From: an uncultured Phascolarctobacterium sp.
GTDB lineage: Bacteria; Bacillota; Negativicutes; Acidaminococcales; Acidaminococcaceae
DNA length: 14,162 nucleotides
Direction of reading: 5' to 3'
Assembly (NCBI GenBank): GCA_945949475.1
Contig: CAMFET010000009.1
Location: 1 to 14,162 of the forward strand
Shown here: positions 8,384 to 14,162 of the stretch, one piece after another
Layout: each line of letters starts with the position of its first letter
How positions within the stretch are numbered: the stretch's first letter is position 1
Position numbers and translations under genes: made by a program
Notes under the pieces: generated by a model
What the model was told of the DNA's origin: nothing
Database searches by the model: none
What the model saw: only the letters and a program-made list of their open reading frames with translations

Positions 8384-9310
8384 TTATGCCAGAATGTCAT
8401 CCATGAACTTAATCAGACCTGCTTCTACCTCATCCCTAAGGTCCAGTTCATTGTGGATTTCGTGGCGATAGCCGCTATAAGCCTTAACAGAAATCTTGTG
8501 ACCGCTATTGGCCAGCAAATTAGCCACATGGTACAGGCCTTCACCATAGTTGCCACAGGGGTCCTGGTCACCGCTAATCAAATAGCAGGGGATGTTTTTA
8601 GGAACCATGGGTGCCCACTCATCGCTTTCGATGAAATGATAAAGCTGTACAAAATCATAGGCCAGCTCTAGGGTAGTATCAAAGGTGTTGAACATATCGC
8701 CGGCATGGTCAGCTACGATGCGAGGGTCGTTGGCAATCCAATCAGCAGGACCGTTGGGGTTTTCCACTCTATCGGTCATGCCGCTGAAAACCTTGTCAAA
8801 CCAGGCTCCGGCCGGCTGATAGGGGTCGGCCTCGTAGGCAGCCTTGAATTCAAGGTCATTGTATTCGATCTCGCAGCCCTTCCATTGGGAGCATAGGCCG
8901 CACAGCATTAAACCCTTGAGGTCTTCGCCGTAGAAGGCAGCATAGGCGCGAGCTAGCATGGAGCCCCAGCTATGACCAAAGACAAAATAGGGCAGCTCAG
9001 GATAAGCTTCCTTAGCGATATCATGCAGGGATTTTTCATCCTTCAGGTAGGTCATATAGCCGCCGGAATGCGGGTCACCCAGGGTGCCGCCATCGACGCC
9101 GGTTTTGCCGTGGCCCAGATGGTCATCCGCAAAAACTACATAGCCGGCCTGATTGAATTTGCTAATCATATGCAGATAGCGACGGGAATGCTCGCCGTAG
9201 CCGTGAATCAATTGGATTACGCCCTTAGGCTCACCTAAGGGGCTGTAGGACCAGGCCTTGATGGTGTCGCGACCATTGGCAGAGGGAAAAGAAATCTCAC
9301 GAATAGACAT
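8384..9310 (-). CDS. Alpha/beta hydrolase, serine aminopeptidase S33 / monoacylglycerol-lipase type
   Basis: Probable cytosolic serine hydrolase of the Hydrolase_4 (PF12146) type, 308 residues. Family members are esterases, lysophospholipases, monoacylglycerol lipases or peptidases; the natural substrate cannot be told from sequence. The oxyanion motif is HGYGEHS (36-42). The nucleophile elbow is GHSWGS with Ser114, the likely acid is Asp250 in SGDQDPCG, and the likely base is His283 in GYRHEIHNE. A cap region covers roughly 138-235. There is no signal peptide. I chose the ATG at 9310 because GGGAGGT (9323-9317) precedes it by 6 bases; an in-frame ATG at 9325 would lie upstream of that site. 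The gene stands alone on the minus strand, with its own promoter and terminator, divergent from the lysR gene. Confidence 0.9.
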   Translation of the reverse strand: MSIREISFPSANGRDTIKAWSYSPLGEPKGVIQLIHGYGEHSRRYLHMISKFNQAGYVVFADDHLGHGKTGVDGGTLGDPHSGGYMTYLKDEKSLHDIAKEAYPELPYFVFGHSWGSMLARAYAAFYGEDLKGLMLCGLCSQWKGCEIEYNDLEFKAAYEADPYQPAGAWFDKVFSGMTDRVENPNGPADWIANDPRIVADHAGDMFNTFDTTLELAYDFVQLYHFIESDEWAPMVPKNIPCYLISGDQDPCGNYGEGLYHVANLLANSGHKISVKAYSGYRHEIHNELDLRDEVEAGLIKFMDDILA

Positions 9311-9343
9311 AAGTAAACCTCCCATACTTTTCTAGTTAAGATA

Positions 9344-9372
9344 AGTATAGCACCGTAGCATAACCCTGTAAA
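9344..9372 (-). promoter_or_regulatory. Promoter of the hydrolase gene
   Basis: Read on the minus strand, TTTACA (9372-9367) and TATACT (9349-9344) are separated by 17 bases. The start is predicted about 25-30 bases upstream of the start codon. The -35 box is itself one of the repeated TTTACA half-sites described nearby, so a protein bound there could block or aid polymerase. Confidence 0.75.
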
Positions 9373-9413
9373 GGAATTGTAAAGTGTTGTGAAAATTTTA
9401 CAAAAGCTTTACA
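9367..9413. promoter_or_regulatory. Cluster of TTTACA half-sites in the divergent control region
   Basis: Read on the minus strand, TTTACA occurs twice with 5 bases between (TTTACAATTCCTTTACA, 9383-9367), plus a variant TTTCACA (9394-9388). Read on the plus strand, TTTACA occurs twice with the same 5-base spacing (9397-9402 and 9408-9413). The 11-bp period puts sites on one helix face. This is the layout used by OmpR/PhoB-family response regulators, including PhoP of Bacillus, but the identity of the binder is not shown. Confidence 0.5.
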
Positions 9414-9493
9414 TGGGGCTGGACATAGGCTGGAAATCTGGTTGGGTGAAGCTTATTAAATTATACTGAGCTGGGAAATATGGAGGGCGAGTA

Positions 9494-9502
9494 TGCTATA
9501 AT
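9494..9502 (+). promoter_or_regulatory. Extended -10 promoter of the lysR-type gene
   Basis: TATAAT (9497-9502) is preceded by TG at the extended -10 position (TGCTATAAT). I see no good -35 box 17 bases upstream, as expected for an extended -10 promoter or one needing an activator. The leader would be about 38 bases. Confidence 0.65.
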
Positions 9503-9546
9503 ATAGGCAATAAACTATTTCCTGCAAGATTACCGAGGAGGCAGCA

Positions 9547-10431
9547 ATGAATATTCAGGTATATCAGTCCTTTCTAACTGTAGTGCAGTTTCGTAGCTTC
9601 ACTCAGGCAGCAAAATATCTAAATTTTACTCAACCAACCATCAGTAATCATATTACGGCTTTAGAAGAGGAATATGGGGTTATCCTATTTACCCGCGATG
9701 GCAAAAACGTGTATCTGACGCAGGCGGGCAAGAATTTCGTGCCCATAGCAAAGCAGATTATGCAGGACTACCAAAATAGCCAGGAGCTAATGCGGCAGTT
9801 TCAAAAAGAGAATTATAGCCTAAAAATAGGCGTCTCCACTCAGGGCATTAACTTTTATCTGCTGCCGGTGCTCTTGCAGCTAAAAAAGGAATTTCCCGAG
9901 CTGGATATAGAGGTCAATCGCTGCATGACGGTGGAATCCACCATTGACGATGCGTTTAATAAAAAGCTCTATGATTTTGCCTTTGTGCATATTGATGTGC
10001 AGCCCTTGTACACCCGTAGGGTGGCACTGTGGAATCAGCCCATGGTGTTGGTGGCATCTAAGGGCTTATACGATAGGATGCAGCAGGATGATAATTTTTA
10101 TAATTATCCCTTCATTGGTTATCCTGATAGCGAGGTTTATTTTAAGCATTTAAAATCCAAGATAGATTTTTCCAAGCTCAAGACCTTCCTCACCTTCAGT
10201 GATTCTGAGTCCGGCTTGGTGGCAGTGCAGCAGGATTTGGGGATAGCGCTGGTGCCAAGGGTAAAGATACAAAGAGAGCTGGCACTAGGGAGCCTAGTTG
10301 AATTTCCGCTAAAATATTCCGGCAATATGCCCATCTCCGTGCTTTATGACTACGAGTTTAATTTTACTCTGCCTACAAAGCGCTTTTTAGAGCTGCTGCG
10401 AGCATCAAGAGATAAGAATTTTGATAAATAA
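9547..10431 (+). CDS. LysR-family transcriptional regulator
   Basis: DNA-binding regulator of 294 residues, normal for the family. The N-terminal winged helix-turn-helix (about 1-60) has the typical LysR pattern, with FTQAAKYLNFTQPTISNHI around residues 18-36 and LTQAGK at 57-62. An effector-binding domain of two periplasmic-binding-protein-like lobes fills about 90-290. The ligand is not predictable. ATG 9547 follows GAGGAGG (9535-9541) by 5 bases. Two targets fit the layout. One is the divergent hydrolase gene, as LysR proteins often control a divergent neighbour; the other is the transporter-iadA operon 318 bases downstream on the same strand. I see no clear terminator after this gene, so some read-through into the downstream operon is possible. 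Confidence 0.93.
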   Translation: MNIQVYQSFLTVVQFRSFTQAAKYLNFTQPTISNHITALEEEYGVILFTRDGKNVYLTQAGKNFVPIAKQIMQDYQNSQELMRQFQKENYSLKIGVSTQGINFYLLPVLLQLKKEFPELDIEVNRCMTVESTIDDAFNKKLYDFAFVHIDVQPLYTRRVALWNQPMVLVASKGLYDRMQQDDNFYNYPFIGYPDSEVYFKHLKSKIDFSKLKTFLTFSDSESGLVAVQQDLGIALVPRVKIQRELALGSLVEFPLKYSGNMPISVLYDYEFNFTLPTKRFLELLRASRDKNFDK

Positions 10432-10653
10432 ATCATATTAAAAGGCTGATATAGAAAAGAAAATCTTATTGATATAATCAGCGATGAAAAGAGCCTTATA
10501 CAAGGTCTTGTCTCTTGATAATAAACAAAAAAGACATAATAGCCACATTAATACGTGATTTTTAGTATAAATAATGTATACAGAATACCTAATTGCTGAT
10601 AATCAGCTTATTGATACTAGAAAAAATCCAATAAGGGTTGTTATCTAAAAGTG

Positions 10654-10682
10654 TTGTTATAGCAGGGATAAAATGATAAAAT
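10654..10682 (+). promoter_or_regulatory. Promoter of the NhaC-iadA-GNAT operon
   Basis: A -35 box TTGTTA (10654-10659) and a -10 box TAAAAT (10677-10682) are separated by 17 bases, giving a start near 10689 and a leader of about 60 bases. The -10 box lies inside a 19-bp inverted repeat. Confidence 0.6.
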
Positions 10683-10691
10683 TTTTATCAT
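10673..10691. promoter_or_regulatory. AT-rich inverted repeat over the -10 box (candidate operator)
   Basis: ATGATAAAATTTTTATCAT is a perfect dyad: 8-base arms ATGATAAA and TTTATCAT around ATT. It covers the -10 box and the predicted start, the classic place for a repressor site. It is very AT-rich, so chance or a bend are possible. Confidence 0.45.
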
Positions 10692-10749
10692 ACAGGCGAG
10701 TGCTCTGTAAAAAATCAACTAGGGGTTTTCTAGTAGAAAAGAGGGTATT

Positions 10750-12189
10750 ATGTCAAAACAAGATGAAAAGAAAACAAGAAGATTGCCTACTTTCACTGAA
10801 TCCATCATTCCTATTATTGCCATGATGGTAATTCTAACCGTAGGCAAGGGTTATTTAGGTTATCCTACCGAGCCTTTGCTGCTTTTGGTAGCTGGTATTG
10901 CGGCTATCATCGCTTTCCGTGTGGGTGTAACCTGGGATGAAATGATGGACGAAATCTGCCAAAAGATTGCTAAGGGCATGCCGGCAATTTTGATCCTGAC
11001 CTGCGTAGGTGCTTTGGTTGGTGCTTGGATGTGCGCTGGCACCATCCCCATGATGATTTATTATGGCGTGCAAATCGTTAATCCTACCTTTATGCTGGTA
11101 ACTGCATTTTTGATTACTGCTGTGGTATCCGTTGTAACCGGTACCTCTTGGGGCTCCGTAGCTACCATGGGTGTTGCTTTGATGGGTATTGCCAGCACCT
11201 TGGGCGTAAATCTGGCCGCTACTGCTGGTGCAGTCATCGCTGGCTCTTATTTTGGCGACAAGATTTCTCCCCTGTCCGATACTACCAACCTGGCTCCCGT
11301 TGCTGCTGGCTCCAAGCTGTATGAGCACATTGGCCATATGTTCTGGACTACCATTCCGGCTACCATTATTTCCCTGGTAGTTTATGCCGTAGTTGGCTTC
11401 CAAAACAGCGGTAGCAAGGATGTTTCCTCCGAGGCTGTAAGCACCATGCTGAAGCAATTGGAATCCATGTATGATTTTAATATTTTCCTGCTGCTGCCGG
11501 TTGTCATGATTCTGGCTGGCTCCATTATGAAAAAGCCCACCCTGCCCGTTATGATGGGCTCCACCGTTTTGGCAGGCATTGAAGCTTTGATTTTCCAAAA
11601 CATCACCCTGAAGAGCCTGCTGGTGGCTACTGTAAAGGGCTTTAAGGTTGCGATGATCGTGCGCCCCGGCTTTGATGCGGCTACCGCAGCTCCGCAAATC
11701 GTGAAGCTGTTGAACCGCGGTGGCATGGCCGAAATTATGGGCACCACCCTGCTGGTATTCTGTGCCTTCTGCTTTGCTGGCATCATGAGCCGTGCTGGCT
11801 GCCTTGAAGTAGTGCTGCAAAAGATTTTGGGCTTTGCCAAGACCACTGGCGACCTAGTTGCTGCTACCGTTGCCTCCTGCATGACCATGGGCCTGTGCAC
11901 CGGTAACTCCTATCTGTCCATTTTGATTCCTGGCGAAATGTTCCGTGACGCTTATAAGGCTAGGGGCTTAGCTGCCAAGAACCTGTCCCGTACCTTGGAG
12001 GACGCCGGCACCGTATTTGTGCCCTTGGTTCCCTGGTCTGCAGCAGGTGCCTATATGACCGCTTGCACCGGTATTGAAACCTTGGATTATGCTCCTTGGG
12101 CTATTCTCTGCTACATCGGCTTTGTTATTGCCCTGTTCTATGGCTATACTGGCATTGGTATTGCTAAGCTGGAGGACGAGAATAAATAA
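10750..12189 (+). CDS. NhaC-family Na+/H+ antiporter-like transporter
   Basis: Polytopic inner-membrane protein of 479 residues with roughly 11-12 hydrophobic segments, in the NhaC family (PF03553) of the ion-transporter superfamily. Family-typical stretches are TGTSWGSVATMG (130-141) and GSYFGDKISPLSDTTNLAP (165-183), with charged residues inside the membrane core. Characterised relatives include Na+/H+ antiporters and MleN, a malate/lactate Na+/H+ antiporter, so organic substrates are known in the family. The gene leads an operon with isoaspartyl dipeptidase and an acetyltransferase, so it may carry an amino acid, dipeptide or related anion rather than serving only sodium balance. That substrate is an inference. 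ATG 10750 has AGAGGG (10740-10745) close upstream. A GC-rich hairpin separates it from iadA. Confidence 0.88.
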   Translation: MSKQDEKKTRRLPTFTESIIPIIAMMVILTVGKGYLGYPTEPLLLLVAGIAAIIAFRVGVTWDEMMDEICQKIAKGMPAILILTCVGALVGAWMCAGTIPMMIYYGVQIVNPTFMLVTAFLITAVVSVVTGTSWGSVATMGVALMGIASTLGVNLAATAGAVIAGSYFGDKISPLSDTTNLAPVAAGSKLYEHIGHMFWTTIPATIISLVVYAVVGFQNSGSKDVSSEAVSTMLKQLESMYDFNIFLLLPVVMILAGSIMKKPTLPVMMGSTVLAGIEALIFQNITLKSLLVATVKGFKVAMIVRPGFDAATAAPQIVKLLNRGGMAEIMGTTLLVFCAFCFAGIMSRAGCLEVVLQKILGFAKTTGDLVAATVASCMTMGLCTGNSYLSILIPGEMFRDAYKARGLAAKNLSRTLEDAGTVFVPLVPWSAAGAYMTACTGIETLDYAPWAILCYIGFVIALFYGYTGIGIAKLEDENK

Positions 12190-12194
12190 GCTGT

Positions 12195-12213
12195 CTGCTG
12201 CTTTAGGCAGCAG
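12195..12213 (+). other. Intercistronic hairpin between the transporter and iadA
   Basis: CTGCTGC (12195-12201) pairs perfectly with GCAGCAG (12207-12213) around a TTTAG loop. Only TTTGT follows, so termination would be partial at best. A 3' stabiliser or attenuator that lowers expression of the downstream genes is plausible. Confidence 0.6.
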
Positions 12214-12228
12214 TTTGTGAAAGGTTAA

Positions 12229-13395
12229 GTGATACATTTGATTACATTATTAAAGAATGCAGAGGTTTATGCTCCTGCATACTTAGGAAAAAAGGATGTT
12301 TTAGTTATTGCCGATAAGGTGGTCCGTATTGAAGACGAGATTACAGGCTACGAGGGTTTGCCGGAAGTAGAAATATTTGATTTGACTGGGAAAAAGCTGC
12401 TTCCCGGCTATATTGATATGCATATGCATATTACTGGTGGCGGTGGTGAGCAGGGTCCTGCTTCCCGTGTGCCGGAGGCAATGCTGAGCCAGATTACCAG
12501 CTGTGGTATTACCACTGTGTTGGGCCTTTTGGGCACCGATGGTGTTACCAGAAGCGTTGAGAATCTAGTAGCTAAGGCGCGTGCCTTGACCGAAGAGGGC
12601 ATCACAGCCTACTGCCTGACCGGCGCCTATGGCCTGCCCTCTCCCACCATTACCGGCTCTGTGGAAAAGGATATCATGATGGTGCCGCCGATTATTGGTA
12701 CCAAGATTGCCGTATCCGACCATCGCAGCTCCAACCCTCAGGGCGAAGAGCTGATTGCCATTGGCTCTGCTACCCGTCGTGGCGGCATGCTGGCCAATGT
12801 GGCCGGCTTGGTAACCATGCATATGGGCAGTGGCAAAGGCAAGCTGGACCCGCTGTTCTATGCCTTGGATAATGCCGATATTCCGGCTAAGAACTTTTTA
12901 CCAACGCATATGCTGCGCACCCACGAGCTGATGGAAGAGGGTGCGAAGCTGGTGCGCAGGGGTGGTTATTTTGATATGACTGCCGGCAGCACCGATGAGG
13001 ATATGGAGCTGGGTGCAGAAAAAATCATGGAAATCCTCAGCTGGGAGGGCATGAGCACCGACCATCTGACCATGAGCAGTGATGCCTTTGGCTCCCAGCC
13101 TAAGTTCAATGATAAGGGCGAATGCATTGGCCTGACCTATTGCTCTCCCAAATATTTGCACCTGACCATCAAGAGCTTAGTGCGCAGAGGCCTGCCCTTG
13201 GAAGAAGCCATCAAGCTGTTGACCTCAACCCCGGCTGAATTGCTGGGCAAGGCTGGCGTAAAGGGCTGCGTGGCTGTTGGCGCGGATGCAGACCTTTTAG
13301 TGCTGGATGAAAAGCTTGATATCGATACCCTCTTTGCTAAAGGCAAGGTTGCTATTTTGGATAAGCAAATTGTCCTCAAGGGCCGTTTTGAGTAA
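12229..13395 (+). CDS. iadA: Isoaspartyl dipeptidase (beta-aspartyl peptidase)
   Basis: Zinc amidohydrolase of 388 residues that cleaves L-isoaspartyl dipeptides left over from breakdown of age-damaged proteins, releasing aspartate and an amino acid. Alignment by eye to E. coli IadA is close throughout. Metal ligands are H65 and H67 in DMHMH, the bridging (carboxylated) K159 in GTKIAVSDHRS, H198 in TMHMG, H227 in PTHMLR and D285 in SSDAFGS. Substrate residues corresponding to E. coli Glu77, Tyr137, Arg169 and Arg233 are E74 (GGGGE), Y134 (TGAY), R166 and R230. The start is GTG 12229, with AAAGG (12219-12223) 5 bases upstream; TTG 12238 is a poorer option. It lies in an operon with the NhaC-type transporter, and the GNAT gene begins directly after its stop. 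Confidence 0.95.
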   Translation: MIHLITLLKNAEVYAPAYLGKKDVLVIADKVVRIEDEITGYEGLPEVEIFDLTGKKLLPGYIDMHMHITGGGGEQGPASRVPEAMLSQITSCGITTVLGLLGTDGVTRSVENLVAKARALTEEGITAYCLTGAYGLPSPTITGSVEKDIMMVPPIIGTKIAVSDHRSSNPQGEELIAIGSATRRGGMLANVAGLVTMHMGSGKGKLDPLFYALDNADIPAKNFLPTHMLRTHELMEEGAKLVRRGGYFDMTAGSTDEDMELGAEKIMEILSWEGMSTDHLTMSSDAFGSQPKFNDKGECIGLTYCSPKYLHLTIKSLVRRGLPLEEAIKLLTSTPAELLGKAGVKGCVAVGADADLLVLDEKLDIDTLFAKGKVAILDKQIVLKGRFE

Positions 13396-13893
13396 ATGTT
13401 TATCCGCACAGCAACGATTAAAGATTTAGAGATGGTGGCAGCGGTGGAGGCGCAGTGCTTCCTGCCGGCGGAGGCTGCGACCAAGGAGGCCTTTGTGGGG
13501 CGCCTGCAGCATTATGGCAACCATTTTTGGCTGCTTTTTGAGGATGCAAGCGAAGCGAAGCTCATTGGCTTTGTGGATGGCTTTGTGACGGATGAGGCTG
13601 ATTTAACTGATGAGATGTACGAAAAAGCGTCCATGCATAATGAGCGGGGTGCTTGGCAGATGATTTTTGGCCTCAATACTCTGCCTGCATATCGCTGTCA
13701 AGGCTATGCTGCTATTTTAGTACAAGAGGTTATCAAGGCCGCCAAGGAGCAGGGTCGCCGGGGTGTGGTGCTCACCTGCAAAGAGAAGCTGGTGCATTAT
13801 TATGCTAAATTTGGCTTTGTGGACGAGGGTATTTCCGGCTCCACCCATGGTAATGTGGTGTGGCATCAAATGCGTTTGCCGCTGGCTTATTAA
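13396..13893 (+). CDS. GNAT-family N-acetyltransferase, AANAT-like
   Basis: Acetyl-CoA-dependent acetyltransferase of 165 residues with one complete GNAT fold. The acetyl-CoA pyrophosphate loop is RCQGYA (100-105, the Q/R-x-x-G-x-G/A motif) after the beta-strand IFGLNTLP. The C-terminal HYYAKFGF (134-141) supplies the usual tyrosine acid. The N-terminal CFLPAEAATKEAF (21-33) and the STHGNVVW stretch (149-156) recall arylalkylamine N-acetyltransferase-like bacterial proteins, so an amine or amino-acid substrate is plausible; the true substrate is unknown. The ATG follows the iadA TAA with no spacer and has no strong Shine-Dalgarno site, so translation should depend on termination of iadA. It is the last gene of the operon before a strong terminator. 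Confidence 0.87.
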   Translation: MFIRTATIKDLEMVAAVEAQCFLPAEAATKEAFVGRLQHYGNHFWLLFEDASEAKLIGFVDGFVTDEADLTDEMYEKASMHNERGAWQMIFGLNTLPAYRCQGYAAILVQEVIKAAKEQGRRGVVLTCKEKLVHYYAKFGFVDEGISGSTHGNVVWHQMRLPLAY

Positions 13894-13921
13894 GTAAATA
13901 TAGTATTTCATAATATTCTAT

Positions 13922-13957
13922 AGTAGTCCCTAGCTGCTTGCTGGGGACTACTTTTTT
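13922..13957 (+). terminator. Intrinsic terminator of the transporter-iadA-GNAT operon
   Basis: AGTAGTCCC (13922-13930) pairs perfectly with GGGACTACT (13944-13952) around a 13-base loop that can add AGC/GCT. Six T residues follow (13952-13957). Confidence 0.93.
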
Positions 13958-14004
13958 ATCTCTACCATGATGTGAAATATAAGGAAAAATAATCTAAAAA
14001 CTAC

Positions 14005-14033
14005 TTGCTTTTATATACTTACTGAGATATAAT
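14005..14033 (+). promoter_or_regulatory. Promoter of the exported-protein gene at the right edge
   Basis: A -35 box TTGCTT (14005-14010) and a perfect -10 box TATAAT (14028-14033) with a 17-base spacer predict a start near 14040. The leader would be about 88 bases and folded. Confidence 0.75.
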
Positions 14034-14041
14034 CTAGATGA

Positions 14042-14110
14042 TAATTAGTTCTGATAAGAACAGGAAACGAGGAAACTGTGCTTGTAAAACTAATTAGAAG
14101 ATTACAGTTT
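14042..14110 (+). other. Structured 5' leader
   Basis: TAATTAGTT (14042-14050) pairs with AACTAATTA (14088-14096) over 9 bp. Competing pairs are GTTCT/AGAAC (14048-14061) and AAACTGT (14073-14079) with ACAGTTT (14104-14110). The last ends just before the Shine-Dalgarno AGGAG (14112-14116). GGAAAC is repeated (14063-14068 and 14071-14076). It may stabilise the mRNA or tune its translation; I do not recognise a known RNA family. Confidence 0.45.
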
Positions 14111-14127
14111 TAGGAGTGTGACGTATC

Positions 14128-14162
14128 ATGAAAAAATCTTTAGTATTGGCTATGGCCATGGC
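14128..14162 (+). CDS. Exported protein, 5' end only (possible SLH-domain outer-membrane protein)
   Basis: Only the first 11 codons and two bases are present before the window ends, giving MKKSLVLAMAM. The two lysines followed by a hydrophobic run are the n- and h-regions of a Sec signal peptide. AGGAG (14112-14116) lies 11 bases before the ATG. Very similar openings are found on SLH-domain porin-like outer-membrane proteins (OmpM type) of Negativicutes, which often have strong promoters and long leaders as here. The identity beyond 'exported' is an inference from memory of that family. Confidence 0.6.
   Translation, partial: MKKSLVLAMAM

Larger units (their letters stand above)
10432..10749 (+). 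other. 318-base non-coding control region before the transporter operon
   Basis: AT-rich and without a credible gene. It holds GCTGAT (10445-10450) paired with ATCAGC (10477-10482), a competing pair AAGGCT (10442-10447) with AGCCTT (10492-10497), a perfect 13-bp dyad GCTGATAATCAGC (10595-10607), and the word TTATTGATA near both GCTGAT/ATCAGC elements. GTTGTTAT is repeated 16 bases apart (10637-10644 and 10653-10660). The transporter promoter and its dyad lie at 10654-10691. Two small hairpins follow, TACAG/CTGTA (10691-10709) and ACTAG/CTAGT (10718-10734). I recognise no known riboswitch class here. Confidence 0.6.

Noticed and set aside
8232..8671. Plus-strand frames across the uvrC-hydrolase junction
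   Set aside because: They run through the long hairpin and antisense to the hydrolase gene; no start signals.
9367..9413. Short repeats considered as a CRISPR-like array
   Set aside because: The units are 6-7 bases with 5-base gaps and occur in both orientations, which suits protein half-sites and not an array.
10484..10558. Small frame of 24 codons (MKRALYKV...) in the non-coding region after lysR
   Set aside because: No Shine-Dalgarno site upstream, no recognisable product, and it lies among inverted repeats.
10432..10749. Considered a T-box, lysine or SAM riboswitch before the transporter
   Set aside because: None of the hallmark motifs are present (for example no T-box AGGGTGG element), and the leader downstream of the predicted start is only about 60 bases.
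10855..11820. A 321-codon open frame on the minus strand inside the transporter gene
   Set aside because: Its translation is rich in His, Gln, Asn and Gly with no recognisable domain, it is wholly antisense to a clear membrane protein, and it arises from codon bias of the real gene.

Overview
The window looks like chromosomal DNA from an anaerobe of the Negativicutes (diderm Firmicutes), possibly near Phascolarctobacterium/Acidaminococcus. This is an inference from four things: Firmicute-type promoters (TTGACA-N17-TATAAT) and strong Shine-Dalgarno sites, a preQ1-I riboswitch, a uvrB-uvrA-uvrC cluster, and a final partial gene whose first residues (MKKSLVLAMAM) resemble the signal peptides of SLH-domain outer-membrane proteins of that class. 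No 16S, tRNA or other taxonomic marker is present.

Layout. (1) 1-1324: a promoter, a preQ1-I riboswitch and terminator hairpins control queT-queF (queuosine-precursor transport and preQ1 synthesis), which ends in its own terminator. (2) 1350-8250: a promoter with a LexA-like box upstream drives uvrB-uvrA-uvrC, a tightly packed operon for all three proteins of the UvrABC nucleotide-excision nuclease. (3) 8268-9372: a minus-strand single-gene unit for an alpha/beta hydrolase (S33/monoacylglycerol-lipase type), with its own promoter and a long terminator hairpin. (4) 9326-10431: a divergent control region with a cluster of TTTACA half-sites, then a LysR-type regulator. (5) 10432-13957: a 318-base non-coding region rich in dyads, then a NhaC-family transporter, isoaspartyl dipeptidase (iadA) and an AANAT-like GNAT acetyltransferase, closed by a strong terminator. 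(6) 13958-14162: promoter, structured 5' leader and first codons of an exported protein.

How the genes may work together. QueT imports a queuosine precursor and QueF makes preQ1; the riboswitch shuts both off when preQ1 is plentiful. UvrA/B find and verify DNA lesions and UvrC cuts on both sides; co-transcription behind a LexA-like box suggests an SOS-inducible repair module. The transporter-iadA-GNAT cluster looks like a small uptake and catabolism unit for isoaspartyl (beta-aspartyl) peptides or related amino acids, perhaps controlled by the upstream LysR protein. That link rests on synteny only.

Most of the window is well-understood housekeeping content. I found no CRISPR array, insertion sequence, prophage, toxin-antitoxin or defence genes. 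The less explained material is in the intergenic regions and in the transporter-iadA-GNAT cluster.
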